Assembly: GCA_018398765.1 (NCBI GenBank)
Contig: JAHBMJ010003367.1
Coordinates: 1-10,000, forward strand
DNA from: Chromera velia
Taxonomy: Eukaryota > Sar > Chromeraceae
DNA length: 10,000 bases
Reading direction: 5' to 3'
Made by a program: the position numbers and the translations under genes
In this document: piece by piece, positions 8,939 through 10,000 of the stretch
Numbering within the stretch: position 1 is the first letter of the stretch
How the letters are laid out: each line of letters begins with the position of its first letter
Notes under the pieces: generated by a model
What the model was told of the DNA's origin: nothing
What the model saw: the letters and a program-made list of their open reading frames with translations, nothing else
Databases searched by the model: none

Positions 8939-9300
8939 TCAATCAATTACAATCATCTTATTGCCAATAATCAATCCCATCAATTACAATTAATCTTAAT
9001 TAATTAAATCTTGTCTCATCCTATTGGCAGTAAGCCTTAGTAGCGGTAAGCAATAATGATTTAACATCAACCAATAAATAAATTCAAATTTAATTGATGT
9101 TTGTTTACTTTTGTCAGTACACCATCAATAAATGATATAATGTAAATCAATCAATCAATTATAAAAACGGATCAAATTTTTTTATATCATTAATTTAAAT
9201 TGATTAGTTATAGTAATCATTTAAAATGATGTAGTTAGAGATTTAAAGTCTTAATCACATGATGTAGGTATGTGTTTAATTTAGCTAATTTAATTAATAA
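8939..9300. other. AT-rich right flank with AATC words
   Basis: It is strongly AT-rich, with (AATC)n-like tracts (8936-8990, 9146-9160) and TTAATTAA. I see no gene, promoter or structured element. It appears to be the same host sequence type as 2890-3023. Confidence 0.8.
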
Positions 9301-9483
9301 GCTTTCAACCAACTTGAGACTTTTGAAACCACAGTATTCAGGCCGCATCAGAGTTACAGTACCAGGCCAGTGGCTTTCTGTATCACGCCATTCGATGAAG
9401 TCCGTCAGAAAACACAAAGGCAAGAATCAGGCTGTAATGAAAATTATGAAATAAAAGGGATTGACCGAGTATTACAGAGATGA
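9301..9483 (+). other. Weak open frame, possible exon or gene remnant
   Basis: Sixty codons stay open between a TAA at 9298-9300 and a TGA at 9481-9483, with no ATG at the start. The composition (RPVAFCITPFDEVRQKTQRQ) is more protein-like than its AT-rich surroundings, but I recognise no family. It may be chance. Confidence 0.15.
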
Positions 9484-9540
9484 AGGGCCAGCCCGGGTTG
9501 GGAGAGAGATGACAGAGACACAAAAAGGTCGGGAAGAGAC

Positions 9541-9572
9541 ACTTTCTCTCTCTCTCTCTCTCTCCCTTTCTT

Positions 9573-9606
<34 letters not shown>

Positions 9607-9640
9607 ACACATATCAACATATATACACACACACACCACG
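9541..9640. repeat. (CT)n and (CA)n compound microsatellite
   Basis: CT runs (9545-9590) change directly into CA runs (9590-9604), and a second CA run lies at 9624-9637. Open frames across it on both strands are repeat artefacts. Confidence 0.95.
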
Positions 9641-9717
9641 GACCATAGAGACAAAGATAAAGACAGCGGCAGACAAAGTATACCGTTCTTCATTTCTTTT
9701 TTTCTTTCCATTTCTTT

Positions 9718-10000
9718 CACAGACAGACAGACTATCTAGCAGACTATATATTTCTTCTTCTCCTCCTACCTTTTCTTCATGAACACAATAGACAAAAGAC
9801 ACAGACAGACTATATCGTCTTTTTTTCACAGACAGACAGACAGACTATATCGTTTTTTCTTTACTTCACTTTTTTCGAATTGCTTCCTTTCTTTCAGACA
9901 GGCAGACAGACAGACAGACAGACAGACAGATAGATAGATAGACATACAAACACGCAGACACAGACAGAACGACAAATAGACAGACAGACAGACTGAACTT
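9718..10000. repeat. (GACA)n tetranucleotide and GACA/TATATCG repeats
   Basis: GACAGACA tracts at 9719-9732, 9800-9810, 9828-9844 and 9895-9990 (the last with a short GATA run at 9930-9941). Three of them are followed by GACTAT, two by GACTATATCG and a T-rich spacer, giving a higher-order repeat of roughly 35 bases. The tract reaches the window edge. Confidence 0.9.

Noticed and set aside
9383-9829. Several open frames with RERERE, SLSLSL or TDRQ repeats
   Set aside because: Direct translations of (CT)n, (CA)n and (GACA)n tracts.

Overview
The window is eukaryotic nuclear DNA. The evidence is GT-AG introns with matching phases in a coiled-coil gene, abundant microsatellites ((TG)n, (CT)n, (CA)n, (GACA)n, (AATC)n), and a complete but decayed Ty3/gypsy LTR retrotransposon. 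I cannot name the species from the sequence. A protist or alga with small introns would fit, but that is a guess.

Layout. Positions 1-2025 hold a minus-strand gene in at least four exons (2025-1655, 1304-1065, 714-648, 187-47 or 187-86). It encodes a low-complexity Ser/Pro-rich N-terminus followed by a long charged coiled coil. Three introns of 350, 350 and 460 bases separate the exons. Positions 2026-2330 are probably its 5' region. Positions 2331-2700 are rich in TA and ATGCAT repeats. A GC-rich block at 2702-2880 packs six short perfect hairpins, with a TATA-like box before it and T5 runs after it. It may be an unannotated structured RNA. Positions 2890-3028 are AT-rich (AATC)n sequence.

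Positions 3029-8933 are one minus-strand LTR retrotransposon flanked by a 5-bp duplication (ATGCA). It has two 344-bp LTRs, a tRNA primer-binding site, a polypurine tract, and remnants in the order gag - protease - reverse transcriptase - RNase H - integrase - chromodomain. That order plus the C-terminal chromodomain make it a chromovirus (Ty3/gypsy, Metaviridae). The copy is dead: I count 18 in-frame stops and four frame changes, the zinc knuckle has lost a cysteine, and the protease active site is altered. Reverse transcriptase, RNase H and most integrase catalytic residues remain readable. The LTRs differ at 19 of 344 positions, 18 of them transitions and 9 at CpG sites.

Positions 8939-9300 are AT-rich (AATC)n-type host sequence that continues the left flank of the insertion. 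Positions 9301-9483 hold a weak open frame. Positions 9540-10000 are simple-sequence DNA (CT, CA and GACA tracts).

The host gene and the transposon are independent. Within the transposon, the parts would have formed one replication cycle: Gag particle, tRNA-primed reverse transcription, then chromodomain-guided integration.
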